In this document: piece by piece, positions 1-4,866 of the stretch
How the letters are laid out: every line of letters starts with the position of its first letter
Numbering within the stretch: position 1 is the first letter of the stretch
From: Candidatus Woesearchaeota archaeon
GTDB lineage: Archaea > Nanobdellota > Nanobdellia > Woesearchaeales > DSVV01
Direction: 5' to 3'
NCBI GenBank assembly: GCA_023267795.1
Contig: JAHFMP010000071.1
Span: 1-5,668 of the forward strand
Length of the DNA: 5,668 bases
Position numbers and translations under genes: made by a program
The notes under the pieces: generated by a model
Told to the model about the DNA's origin: nothing
The model's input: only the letters and a program-made list of their open reading frames with translations
Database searches by the model: none

Positions 1-287
1 TTCATGGACAGCATTGCACTGTAAGCACAGTTGATATCCATGCGCCAACCCATAAGAGTTACATCAATCACTTTTCCAATAATCACATCATTTCGTTTTG
101 GCATATAGCATCCGCTCAACGAAATAATTTTTACTGCTCTTCCTTCTACTGTCAAAAGACCAAGACGACATGCAAGTATATGCTGATCTTTTCTGTACGC
201 TCCCTGACCAGGAAGATAATCCAACCCTTCAGCAATCTGCTCTCCCGGCACAACTACTGTTCGTTCCTGCACTAACAATTTTCCCAT
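1..287 (-). CDS. rrp4: Exosome subunit Rrp4 (RNA-binding cap), N-terminal 95 residues; continues past window start
   Basis: Rrp4 forms part of the RNA-binding cap on the archaeal exosome, the 3'-to-5' RNA degrading and tailing complex whose catalytic ring is Rrp41/Rrp42. I translated this partial frame directly. It starts MGKLLVQERTVVVPGE and continues with IAEGLDYLPGQGAYR (about residues 18-31), the Rrp4 N-terminal domain signature. LGLLTVEGRAVKIISLSGCY follows, and then PKRNDVIIGKVIDVTLMGW and DINCAYSAML (about 63-93), the beginning of the S1 domain. The rest of S1 and the KH domain would lie beyond the left edge. The start at 287 is supported by an AGGTGAT site 8 nt upstream. The gene sits 22 nt after SBDS, the usual archaeal order, with rrp41 and rrp42 normally next. 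No oddity is seen in the visible part. The family call is very secure. Confidence 0.95.
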   Translation of the reverse strand, partial: MGKLLVQERTVVVPGEQIAEGLDYLPGQGAYRKDQHILACRLGLLTVEGRAVKIISLSGCYMPKRNDVIIGKVIDVTLMGWRMDINCAYSAMLSM

Positions 288-295
288 TTTAAAAA

Positions 296-302
296 ATCAC
301 CT
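296..302 (-). promoter_or_regulatory. Shine-Dalgarno site of rrp4
   Basis: The minus strand reads AGGTGAT here, a perfect match to the archaeal 16S rRNA 3' tail (AUCACCU). It lies 8 nt before the rrp4 ATG at 287 and fixes that start. The site lies within the 22-nt SBDS-rrp4 gap. Confidence 0.85.
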
Positions 303-309
303 TATTTTG

Positions 310-1017
310 TTATGCTTTTTCAATTTTCAGTGTTTCAATTTCAACTGACCCATGAGTCATGCTATTCAGCTTGTCAAACAAATCTGTCTGCATGCCTGCT
401 GGCAACTCGACAACTGCTTTCCAGCTGCCATCGTTCAACCATTCTTCTCTCATAATTGTTGCATAGCCCTTGACTGCATTATATGATTTTCCTGCATATT
501 GTGATGGAATATGAACAGAGAGCTGTTTTCGTTCAAACTTTAACGGCAGAATAACCTGAAGCTTTTTCAAGATATCTGGAATTTGCGCCAATGCTTCCTT
601 ATGCTCATCAATATGAATTTTTGCCTCTTCAAATGCAAGCTCCAAACGCTGCGACGGATGCGGCAGATGTGTTTTTGGATCAACACCATTGCGATGAATA
701 TACGCAAGTATTTGCCTGCGCTTTTCTTCAATTTCCTTGCCTTTATGCTCTGCTGTTACCTGTATTTCTCCTTTTTTCAGTATAATTTTTGCAATTTCTT
801 CACGCTCTGTTGTTCCAAAAATCTCCTGCATTTTATGCTCTGATGCAACAATCCCCTTCTTTGCATCTGTAAATATTTTTTCAGAGGCAAGAACATCACC
901 AAAATCAACTGTTTTACTATGCCTGAACAAAAGTGCAGCATCACAGTCCACTAAAATCTCATACTTGTCACCATGAGTTTTTAATCGTGCAATAACTGCT
1001 TTGTCAACATCAACCAT
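310..1017 (-). CDS. SBDS: SBDS-family ribosome maturation protein (Sdo1 homologue), 235 aa
   Basis: SBDS proteins act in late maturation of the large ribosomal subunit. In eukaryotes SBDS works with the GTPase EFL1 to release eIF6 from the 60S subunit; a matching role with aIF6 is inferred for archaea. The protein begins MVDVDKAVIARLKTHGDKYE, typical of the family's N-terminal FYSH domain (about 1-86). The linker motif KKGEIQVTAEHK (81-92) leads into the helical second domain (about 93-165), which carries the conserved LPHPSQRLE (118-126) and AFEEAKIHID (128-137). The ferredoxin-like third domain (about 166-235) runs from LSVHIPSQYAGKSY to the end. The length is normal for archaeal SBDS. A GTGGTGA site lies 9 nt upstream of the ATG. 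The gene is 29 nt downstream of psmA and 22 nt upstream of rrp4, consistent with cotranscription. The full FYSH-to-C-terminal layout is intact. Confidence 0.95.
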   Translation of the reverse strand: MVDVDKAVIARLKTHGDKYEILVDCDAALLFRHSKTVDFGDVLASEKIFTDAKKGIVASEHKMQEIFGTTEREEIAKIILKKGEIQVTAEHKGKEIEEKRRQILAYIHRNGVDPKTHLPHPSQRLELAFEEAKIHIDEHKEALAQIPDILKKLQVILPLKFERKQLSVHIPSQYAGKSYNAVKGYATIMREEWLNDGSWKAVVELPAGMQTDLFDKLNSMTHGSVEIETLKIEKA

Positions 1018-1026
1018 AAAAAATTT

Positions 1027-1033
1027 TCACCAC
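1027..1033 (-). promoter_or_regulatory. Shine-Dalgarno site of SBDS
   Basis: The minus strand reads GTGGTGA, containing the GGTGA core of archaeal ribosome binding sites, 9 nt before the ATG at 1017. It supports that start and shows that SBDS has its own initiation signal inside the operon. Confidence 0.8.
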
Positions 1034-1046
1034 TATTATTGATTCC

Positions 1047-1796
1047 TTATTTCTTCTTCCCATCTTTTAGTTCACCATAGATCTGGTTAAGTTTTTGTTT
1101 GGATACTCTCGTAAATTCTTTTTTTTGCTTTTTGATATAAACACAATCAACACGCTCAATACTGAAATTTTCCTTAAGTACTGTCTGCAATGTTTTTACT
1201 GCAAGCTTCATCCCATCTTCTATTGTAAGCGACTCTTTGTATTCCTTATGCAGAATTTCTTCCCCTTCCAGCTCTCCTTCGCCAATAACTGTTGCTTTAT
1301 ATTCAAAAAATATTCCTGTTGGACCTGTTTCATAGACATGCTCTCCATCAATATCAATCCCTGCTATCAACAAAGAAACACCAAACGGCCGCAACCCGCC
1401 ACTTTGCGTGCAGATCTGCTTCAAATCACAAATATCCTTCACAATGCTTAACGTATCAATAGGACTGTCAAACGTCACGCGATATTGCTGTGCTTTCAGC
1501 TGCGAACGTTCTATCAAGACACGCGCATCACTGAGAATTCCTGCTGCTGTTGCTGCAATATGCTCATCAATCTGGAAGATTTTCTGCACACTCTCTGAAA
1601 CAACCAGAGGATCAACAATGCGCTTATCTGTCACTAACAAAACACCATCTGTGCAGATCATGCCGATTGCAGTTGAGCCCTGCTTCACTGTTTTTTTTGC
1701 ATACTCAACCTGCAAAAGTCTGCCGTCTGGACTGAACATAGTAATAGCTCTGTCATATCCCATCAACTGATGATTCATTTGTTGCTGTTGTTGCAT
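1047..1796 (-). CDS. psmA: 20S proteasome alpha subunit, 249 aa
   Basis: Seven copies of this subunit form each outer ring of the archaeal 20S proteasome. The rings gate substrate entry and dock unfoldase ATPases such as PAN. The alpha-type signature YDRAITMFSPDGRLLQVEYA (14-33) is nearly perfect. STAIGMICTDGVLLVTDKR (41-59), ILSDARVLIERSQLKAQQ (87-104) and GGLRPFGVSLLIAGID (133-148) follow, all in family order. K72 in VQKI aligns by eye with the Thermoplasma Lys66 that binds the HbYX tail of the ATPases. There is no N-terminal catalytic Thr, as expected of alpha. The Q-rich N-terminus (MQQQQQMNHQLMG) resembles the MQQGQ-type starts of other archaeal alpha subunits, which favours the ATG at 1796. 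Met7 (1778) and Met12 remain possible starts. No good Shine-Dalgarno lies at standard spacing; the strong GGAGGTG at 1844-1850 is separated from the ATG by a hairpin. The beta subunit is not in this window. Confidence 0.96.
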   Translation of the reverse strand: MQQQQQMNHQLMGYDRAITMFSPDGRLLQVEYAKKTVKQGSTAIGMICTDGVLLVTDKRIVDPLVVSESVQKIFQIDEHIAATAAGILSDARVLIERSQLKAQQYRVTFDSPIDTLSIVKDICDLKQICTQSGGLRPFGVSLLIAGIDIDGEHVYETGPTGIFFEYKATVIGEGELEGEEILHKEYKESLTIEDGMKLAVKTLQTVLKENFSIERVDCVYIKKQKKEFTRVSKQKLNQIYGELKDGKKK

Positions 1797-1831
1797 TTTA
1801 ATAAATCCTTACACTCGACATTCTGTCTCAT
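1775..1831 (-). CDS. Possible 18-codon leader ORF overlapping the psmA start
   Basis: A short frame reads MRQNVECKDLLKCNNSNK and ends in TGA. It begins with the ATG at 1831, 12 nt after a strong GGAGGTG. It runs out of frame through the psmA ATG at 1796, and its TGA overlaps the in-frame psmA Met7 codon as ATGA. The layout would suit translational coupling to a Met7 start of psmA. Against it, the Shine-Dalgarno spacing is long, the peptide shows no recognisable feature, and its ATG lies inside the predicted hairpin. The competing explanation is that the GGAGGTG serves psmA itself across the folded hairpin. I regard this frame as a hypothesis only. Confidence 0.2.
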   Translation of the reverse strand: MRQNVECKDLLKCNNSNK

Positions 1832-1842
1832 GAAGGATTTAT
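1801..1842 (-). promoter_or_regulatory. Stem-loop in the psmA leader, between Shine-Dalgarno and ATG
   Basis: The arms AAGGATTTAT (1842-1833 on the plus strand in reverse) and ATAAATCCTT (1801-1810) form a perfect 10-bp inverted repeat. On the minus-strand transcript the 22-nt interior can also fold. CA/UG pair (1832-1831 with 1812-1813), then a U.G and two opposed G.A mismatches (1830-1828 with 1814-1816), then GACA/UGUC (1827-1824 with 1817-1820) closed by a GAA triloop, leaving one bulged U at 1811. The hairpin starts one base after GGAGGTG and ends four bases before the psmA ATG. The base pairing is seen directly; a role in psmA translation is inferred. Confidence 0.6.
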
Positions 1843-1843
1843 G

Positions 1844-1850
1844 CACCTCC
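1844..1850 (-). promoter_or_regulatory. Strong Shine-Dalgarno GGAGGTG in the psmA leader
   Basis: The minus strand reads GGAGGTG, the best ribosome binding site in the operon. It is 47 nt from the psmA ATG by linear distance, too far for normal use. If the intervening hairpin folds, only C plus TAAA separate it from the ATG, an ideal spacing. It could instead serve the short frame starting at 1831. Confidence 0.7.
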
Positions 1851-1878
1851 ACTGGTTTTTTTTATTATCCTACATTAA

Positions 1879-2226
1879 TCATACCACATATTTCATTGCC
1901 TTATTCAGCATTCCCGAAGCACTAATGCTTCTCACAATAACTCTTTGATTGTTTATTTCTTTAATTAATATCAATGCTGCTTTGATTTTGTTCAATGATG
2001 TATGCGTTGTTCGCAAGATGCCTTTGTTTTTATTATTTTTGACAAACAAAAGTCCTGCTCTTGCAAGCCCATCTATACCCACATACTCTTTGACAGCATT
2101 CAAAATTACTCCCTTTATAAAATTCCAACTTACTTCTTTTTCAACCAATACTTCAAAAGCAAGATATCGTTTTCGTTCCCGAAGTGTTGGCAATAATAGT
2201 TTTGTTGCCATAAAATCAACATTCAT
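1879..2226 (-). CDS. rnp2: RNase P protein component 2 (Pop5/Rnp2 family), up to 115 aa
   Basis: Archaeal Pop5 is a protein cofactor of ribonuclease P, which trims the 5' leader of pre-tRNA; it pairs with Rpp30 to activate the RNA catalytic domain. The sequence shows the family opening LLPTLRERKRYLAFEV (11-26), GLARAGLLFVKN (53-64), KGILRTTHTSLNKIKAALIL (68-87) and RVIVRSISASGML (95-107). Length is typical. The ATG at 2226 has no Shine-Dalgarno. Met6 at 2211 gives MATKLLLPTLRERKRY, nearer the usual family N-terminus, with an imperfect GTTGAT only 3 nt upstream, so the true start is undecided. It is the first gene of the minus-strand operon and is followed after 82 nt by psmA, matching the common archaeal pop5-psmA-SBDS-rrp4 order. 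Its promoter appears to be the TATA element at 2292-2299, facing away from vapBC. Confidence 0.88.
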   Translation of the reverse strand: MNVDFMATKLLLPTLRERKRYLAFEVLVEKEVSWNFIKGVILNAVKEYVGIDGLARAGLLFVKNNKNKGILRTTHTSLNKIKAALILIKEINNQRVIVRSISASGMLNKAMKYVV

Positions 2227-2231
2227 TTGTT

Positions 2232-2265
2232 GAGAAAAAAATATTTTCTTTTTTCTTTTTTTCTC
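2232..2265. repeat. A/T inverted repeat in the pop5 leader
   Basis: GAGAAAAAAA (2232-2241) and TTTTTTTCTC (2256-2265) are perfect 10-bp reverse complements around a 14-base spacer, within a strongly pyrimidine-rich tract (2245-2267). If transcription starts near 2270, this lies inside the pop5 untranslated leader. Its minus-strand T7 just before the coding region resembles an archaeal oligo-T termination signal. Composition alone could produce such a repeat, so its function is uncertain. Confidence 0.4.
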
Positions 2266-2290
2266 TCGTAAATGAAAAGAGGGTGCAGAG

Positions 2291-2304
2291 ATATATAAAG
2301 TTTT
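2291..2304 (-). promoter_or_regulatory. Leftward BRE/TATA promoter of the pop5-psmA-SBDS-rrp4 operon
   Basis: The minus strand reads AAAACTTTATATAT, an A-rich BRE-like stretch followed by TTTATATA (2299-2292). A start site about 26 nt downstream of the TATA centre would lie near 2270, giving a leader of roughly 44 nt before the ATG at 2226. It is the mirror image of the vapB promoter. Confidence 0.6.
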
Positions 2305-2314
2305 TGAAAAAGCG

Positions 2315-2328
2315 AAAACTTTATATAT
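2315..2328 (+). promoter_or_regulatory. Rightward BRE/TATA promoter of vapBC
   Basis: AAAACTTTATATAT contains TTTATATA at 2320-2327, which is 30 to 23 nt before the vapB ATG at 2350, with A-rich BRE-like bases just upstream. That distance places transcription start at or next to the ATG, which predicts a leaderless mRNA. No Shine-Dalgarno precedes vapB, in agreement. Confidence 0.7.
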
Positions 2329-2349
2329 AATTATACTTTAATTATTTTT

Positions 2350-2562
2350 ATGACTGAAATTGAAGTTGTAATGAGAAGATGGGGGAACTCATTAGGAATT
2401 AGTTTCCCTAAACGAATTGTTGTAGAACAGCGACTCCATGAAAATCAGAAAATTCTTGTTGAAATTAAACACGTTGTTGATTTGACTAAATTAAAAGGAC
2501 TTATTTCTTTCAAGAAGAAAGCCCAAGAAATTAAAGATGAAATGAGAAGTGGTTGGGAATGA
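2350..2562 (+). CDS. vapB: VapB-type antitoxin, SpoVT/AbrB fold, 70 aa
   Basis: This is the antitoxin of a VapBC pair. It is expected to bind and inhibit the PIN toxin encoded next and to repress the shared promoter. Residues 3-43 match the swapped-hairpin AbrB DNA-binding domain, with the diagnostic RRWGNSLGISFPKRIV at 9-24. The C-terminal tail (44-70), ending in AQEIKDEMRSGWE, is the kind of toxin-binding segment seen in archaeal VapB-type antitoxins. Length is normal. The upstream region lacks a Shine-Dalgarno, and a TATA box lies about 27 nt before the ATG, suggesting leaderless translation. Its TGA overlaps the ATG of the toxin gene as ATGA (2559-2562), so the two are co-translated. A 14-bp palindrome just upstream is the obvious autoregulatory site. 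Confidence 0.88.
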   Translation: MTEIEVVMRRWGNSLGISFPKRIVVEQRLHENQKILVEIKHVVDLTKLKGLISFKKKAQEIKDEMRSGWE

Positions 2563-2927
2563 GTATTTTCTTTTATGATAGCTACGCAATTATAGAATAT
2601 ATTAACAACAATCCTACTTATAGAAAATATTTTGAAGATCACACCGGTATTCTCACAATGCTCAATCTTCTGGAAGTATATTATGCTGTTTTGAAGGAAA
2701 CAGGAAAAGAAAAAGCAGATATTGTTTTGGAGACTCTCTACTCCTTTATTGTTGAACCTTCTAAGGAGACTATTAGTAATGCGATGGTATTCCGCTTTCA
2801 ACAAAAGAAAAAAGACTTATCATATGCAGATTGTTTAGGGTATATGGTTGCTCTTGAACGTGGCATTCCTTTTCTCACAGGAGATCGGCAGTTTGAACAT
2901 TTTGAACACGTTGCGTTTATGCGATGA
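2559..2927 (+). CDS. vapC: VapC-type PIN-domain toxin ribonuclease, 122 aa
   Basis: VapC toxins are metal-dependent ribonucleases that cut selected RNAs, often tRNA or rRNA, when released from the antitoxin. The target of this one cannot be read from sequence. All four acidic positions expected of a PIN active site are visible: D7 in FFYDSYAIIEYI, E39 in LNLLEVYY, D91 in LSYADCLGYM and D109 in LTGDRQFE. The length is slightly short but normal for the family. I chose the ATG at 2559, which overlaps the vapB stop as ATGA. A TTG two codons upstream (2553) would add only Met-Gly and lacks this coupling. No separate Shine-Dalgarno is evident, so translation probably depends on vapB. The gene converges on the LamG-protein gene, with oligo-T runs in the 75-nt gap. 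Nothing suggests it is inactive. Confidence 0.9.
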   Translation: MSIFFYDSYAIIEYINNNPTYRKYFEDHTGILTMLNLLEVYYAVLKETGKEKADIVLETLYSFIVEPSKETISNAMVFRFQQKKKDLSYADCLGYMVALERGIPFLTGDRQFEHFEHVAFMR

Positions 2928-2960
2928 TGATTTTTCTGTAATTCAGGTTATCTTTCAATA

Positions 2961-2966
2961 TTTTTT
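2961..2966 (+). terminator. Oligo-T terminator after vapBC
   Basis: A T6 run lies 33 nt after the vapC stop, in an AT-rich setting with an earlier T5 at 2931-2935. Archaeal RNA polymerase commonly stops at such U-runs without a hairpin. The run can pair with the opposite-strand signal at 2984-2990 (ATTTTTT/AAAAAAT). Confidence 0.45.
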
Positions 2967-2982
2967 ATTAAATTTGGATAAG

Positions 2983-2989
2983 AAAAAAA
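2983..2989 (-). terminator. Oligo-T terminator after the LamG-protein gene
   Basis: The minus strand has a T7 run 13 nt beyond the stop codon at 3003. Together with the plus-strand T6 nearby it forms a two-way stop between the convergent genes. Confidence 0.5.
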
Positions 2990-3002
2990 TAAATTGGAAA
3001 AA

Positions 3003-4781
3003 TTATTCTCCCCAGATATAAATATCATCCATGTAGCCGTAGAATGGAGAACCATCACAAACAGTGCCATAACCTAAAGTCAAGCTTCCCTCAGAGTAAC
3101 CTGTTTTTATATTTCCTGAAACAGAAAGAGAATCTACTTTTTCCCCACTCACCCAAAGCTCAGCAGTTTCCCCATCATATGTTCCCATAACTTGATGCCA
3201 ATTCGTATCTACTGTTACATCTGCATCTTCTGAACTTAATATATATCTATTGCCATCAATTGAAATATAGAATCTATAATAACTATCATGAATTATGAGT
3301 GCATATAAAGGATAACCACAGATGTTTGTTTGTTTTTGTGCCAGTACCATATAGTCATCATTTTCATGACCACTTGCTACTTTTGCGTCCAACTTCAAAA
3401 CAACCCAATCATGTGGATTCAATTTATCGCTGTCTGCAAACTTTGCATAAGAATATCCTGAATCTTCATCAGTGAAATCAAAATAATATGCTCCATCTCC
3501 TGCTTGATGGGCATATATAATATAATCATCAGCATAAGAACTGTACAATTCAGCAGTATGGTATCCTAAATCATCATTTAGAGATTCAAAATGACCATTG
3601 CCACCATATTTAATCAATACGCTATTTGTAAAATCTTCTAATTTAAATTGAATTGTACGTGTTTTACCATCATCTGAGGTAAACGTATCTGTTGCAGTAT
3701 AAAATTGTTCACCGAGCGATGAAGAAGATGAAGAAGCAATGACTACTTTAGAAGCTGATGGATTTACAGTAGTTGAGATGCCACCAGCTGTACCTTCATC
3801 TGCCTGGCATATACCATCTTTACATATTTCTCCAGTATCTGAACAATCTGTTGAAGTATCTATTTGAGCATATGTATTTGCATCAACACAATAATACTGG
3901 TATAAATCATCTCCAACACAAGTATCTATAACTTCAGCTCCTGTGCCATAAGAAGAAAGATATCCTTTTACACTGCCAAATGTATAAGGATCCTGATCTG
4001 GATCAGTATCTCCTATACAAAGAGGATAAGAAGAACTGTCTGTTGGATCAAAGCCTGCAAGAGTTTCTTCTGAATCAGTAAAGCCATCACCATCACTATC
4101 TGCATTTGTTGGATCTGTTCCTGCCTCATATTCTTCTAAATTTGTCAAGCCATCACTATCTTCATCTCCTCCTGCATCAGAAGAATCTGTCGAATCCAAC
4201 CCATACATGCTTTCCCAATCATCAGCCATATCATCATGATCAACATCTGCTGCAGAAGGAACATTTGTTGCATCTTCTGGATCTGATCTTGCTTTGATTT
4301 CCATTTTATCTGCAAAACCATCTCCATCATCGTCTATATCACAATCATTTGGTTTTCCATCACTATCTATATCTTCATTATCATCAAATCCTGCACAAAC
4401 ATCATGAGTATCTGCAACACCGTCATTATCATCATCAGGATCACAACCATTTGGCTTTTCATCCATATCTGTATTTTCATTATCATCATAGCCTGCACAA
4501 ACATCATAAATATCTGCAACACCATCTCCATCAGTATCTGTTGTGATATCTACTGCACCACAATCACTCACATCATAGCCAGATGCTCTGGTTACATAAT
4601 AACCGATGCCATAACTTGCAAGCTGACACTGATATGCATCTGTACTATCACAAACAATATCCCCTTCACCAACACAGTCTGCTGCCAAACCTGTATTCAC
4701 TCCACCAAACGTGCACGTCTGCGCTGTTAAGAAAAATATTGCAAAAACAGATGCTAAAAGAATAAAGATTTTTTTATTCAT
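3003..4781 (-). CDS. Secreted Asp/Cys-rich protein: thrombospondin type 3 repeats plus LamG-like domain, 592 aa
   Basis: This is a predicted exported surface or extracellular protein, probably calcium-stabilised and possibly adhesive; no ligand can be inferred. It starts with a signal peptide: MNKK, a hydrophobic core (about 5-19), and probable cleavage near TAQ. C23 follows, but the site is a poor lipobox. A Cys-rich stretch (C36, C44, C52, C74) comes next. Two near-identical 34-residue thrombospondin type 3 units (86-119, 120-153) carry DGVAD..DVCAG.DDNE and paired Cys (95/113, 129/147). Further Asp-rich repeats include DEDSDGLTNLEEYEAGTDP (206-224) and DSDGDGFTD (228-236). A second Cys-rich module (C288 to C325, ending CKDGIC) and a Ser run (350-355) lead to an unassigned segment (336-435). 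A LamG/concanavalin A-like domain (about 436-592) has NWHQVMGTYDGETAELWVSG (527-546) and ends with MDDIYIWGE. There is no C-terminal membrane anchor. A GAGGTGG site 7 nt upstream fixes the start. Confidence 0.85.
   Translation of the reverse strand: MNKKIFILLASVFAIFFLTAQTCTFGGVNTGLAADCVGEGDIVCDSTDAYQCQLASYGIGYYVTRASGYDVSDCGAVDITTDTDGDGVADIYDVCAGYDDNENTDMDEKPNGCDPDDDNDGVADTHDVCAGFDDNEDIDSDGKPNDCDIDDDGDGFADKMEIKARSDPEDATNVPSAADVDHDDMADDWESMYGLDSTDSSDAGGDEDSDGLTNLEEYEAGTDPTNADSDGDGFTDSEETLAGFDPTDSSSYPLCIGDTDPDQDPYTFGSVKGYLSSYGTGAEVIDTCVGDDLYQYYCVDANTYAQIDTSTDCSDTGEICKDGICQADEGTAGGISTTVNPSASKVVIASSSSSSLGEQFYTATDTFTSDDGKTRTIQFKLEDFTNSVLIKYGGNGHFESLNDDLGYHTAELYSSYADDYIIYAHQAGDGAYYFDFTDEDSGYSYAKFADSDKLNPHDWVVLKLDAKVASGHENDDYMVLAQKQTNICGYPLYALIIHDSYYRFYISIDGNRYILSSEDADVTVDTNWHQVMGTYDGETAELWVSGEKVDSLSVSGNIKTGYSEGSLTLGYGTVCDGSPFYGYMDDIYIWGE
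4323..4526 (-). repeat. Two tandem 102-bp units encoding thrombospondin type 3 repeats
   Basis: Codons 86-119 (4526-4425) and 120-153 (4424-4323) encode two closely similar 34-residue units: DGVADIYDVCAGYDDNENTD and DGVADTHDVCAGFDDNEDID, each followed by KPN.CD and an Asp cluster. The nucleotide similarity is visible on the plus strand, for example in the ATCTGCAACACC and CCTGCACAAACATCAT words recurring at 102-bp spacing. This points to duplication within the gene. Confidence 0.8.
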
Positions 4782-4788
4782 GTGATAA

Positions 4789-4795
4789 CCACCTC
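4789..4795 (-). promoter_or_regulatory. Shine-Dalgarno site of the LamG-protein gene
   Basis: The minus strand reads GAGGTGG, 7 nt before the ATG at 4781. It confirms the start ahead of the signal peptide. Confidence 0.85.
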
Positions 4796-4824
4796 AATGT
4801 TTTCTCTTTTTCTAAGAATAGATG

Positions 4825-4840
4825 TATTTAAATGTTACGA
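4825..4840 (-). promoter_or_regulatory. Probable TATA promoter of the LamG-protein gene
   Basis: The minus strand reads TCGTAAC followed by ATTTAAATA (4833-4825). Transcription start about 26 nt downstream of the TATA centre would fall near 4803, leaving a leader of about 22 nt that holds the Shine-Dalgarno. This suggests transcription independent of the CARDB-PKD gene upstream. Confidence 0.5.
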
Positions 4841-4845
4841 AAATG

Positions 4846-4852
4846 AAAAAAA
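4846..4852 (-). terminator. Oligo-T terminator after the CARDB-PKD gene
   Basis: The minus strand carries a T7 run 14 nt after the TAG at 4867. It comes before the promoter of the next gene, so the two surface-protein genes probably have separate transcripts. Confidence 0.5.
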
Positions 4853-4866
4853 TATGTTTTGTTTTT

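Larger units (their letters stand above)
2291..2328. repeat. 14-bp perfect inverted repeat, candidate operator between divergent promoters
   Basis: ATATATAAAGTTTT (2291-2304) and AAAACTTTATATAT (2315-2328) are perfect reverse complements with a 10-bp spacer (TGAAAAAGCG). Each arm contains a BRE/TATA-like element pointing outward. AbrB-fold antitoxins, alone or with their PIN toxin, commonly bind palindromic sites in their own promoters, so this is a natural VapBC operator candidate. Part of the symmetry could simply come from two similar core promoters placed back to back. Confidence 0.65.

Noticed and set aside
1811..1832. Tandem G.A pairs in the psmA leader as a kink-turn or a bulge-helix-bulge intron site
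   Set aside because: The 3-nt bulge required for a classic kink-turn is absent, and there are not two opposed 3-nt bulges around a 4-bp helix, so neither named motif is met.
2553..2558. TTG start for vapC two codons upstream
   Set aside because: The ATG at 2559 overlaps the vapB stop in the usual ATGA form and gives the normal PIN N-terminus MSIFFYDS.
2445..2804. Minus-strand 119-codon open frame antisense to vapBC
   Set aside because: It lies fully opposite two well-supported genes, has no family resemblance, and its product looks like a reverse-strand translation artefact.
4323..4526. Regular short repeats (CATCATCA-type words) as a possible CRISPR or satellite array
   Set aside because: The repeats are codon-level Asp runs within a coding sequence at 102-bp spacing, with no unique spacers.
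4106..4730. Plus-strand frames rich in His/Leu or Ile/Thr opposite the thrombospondin repeats
   Set aside because: The residue bias is the direct result of reading Asp-codon (GAT/GAC) repeats on the complementary strand. The minus-strand gene has a signal peptide, domains and a Shine-Dalgarno.
3003..4781. Lipoprotein anchoring at C23 of the LamG protein
   Set aside because: The residues before the Cys are Ala-Gln-Thr, not a small-residue lipobox, so ordinary signal peptidase cleavage is more likely.
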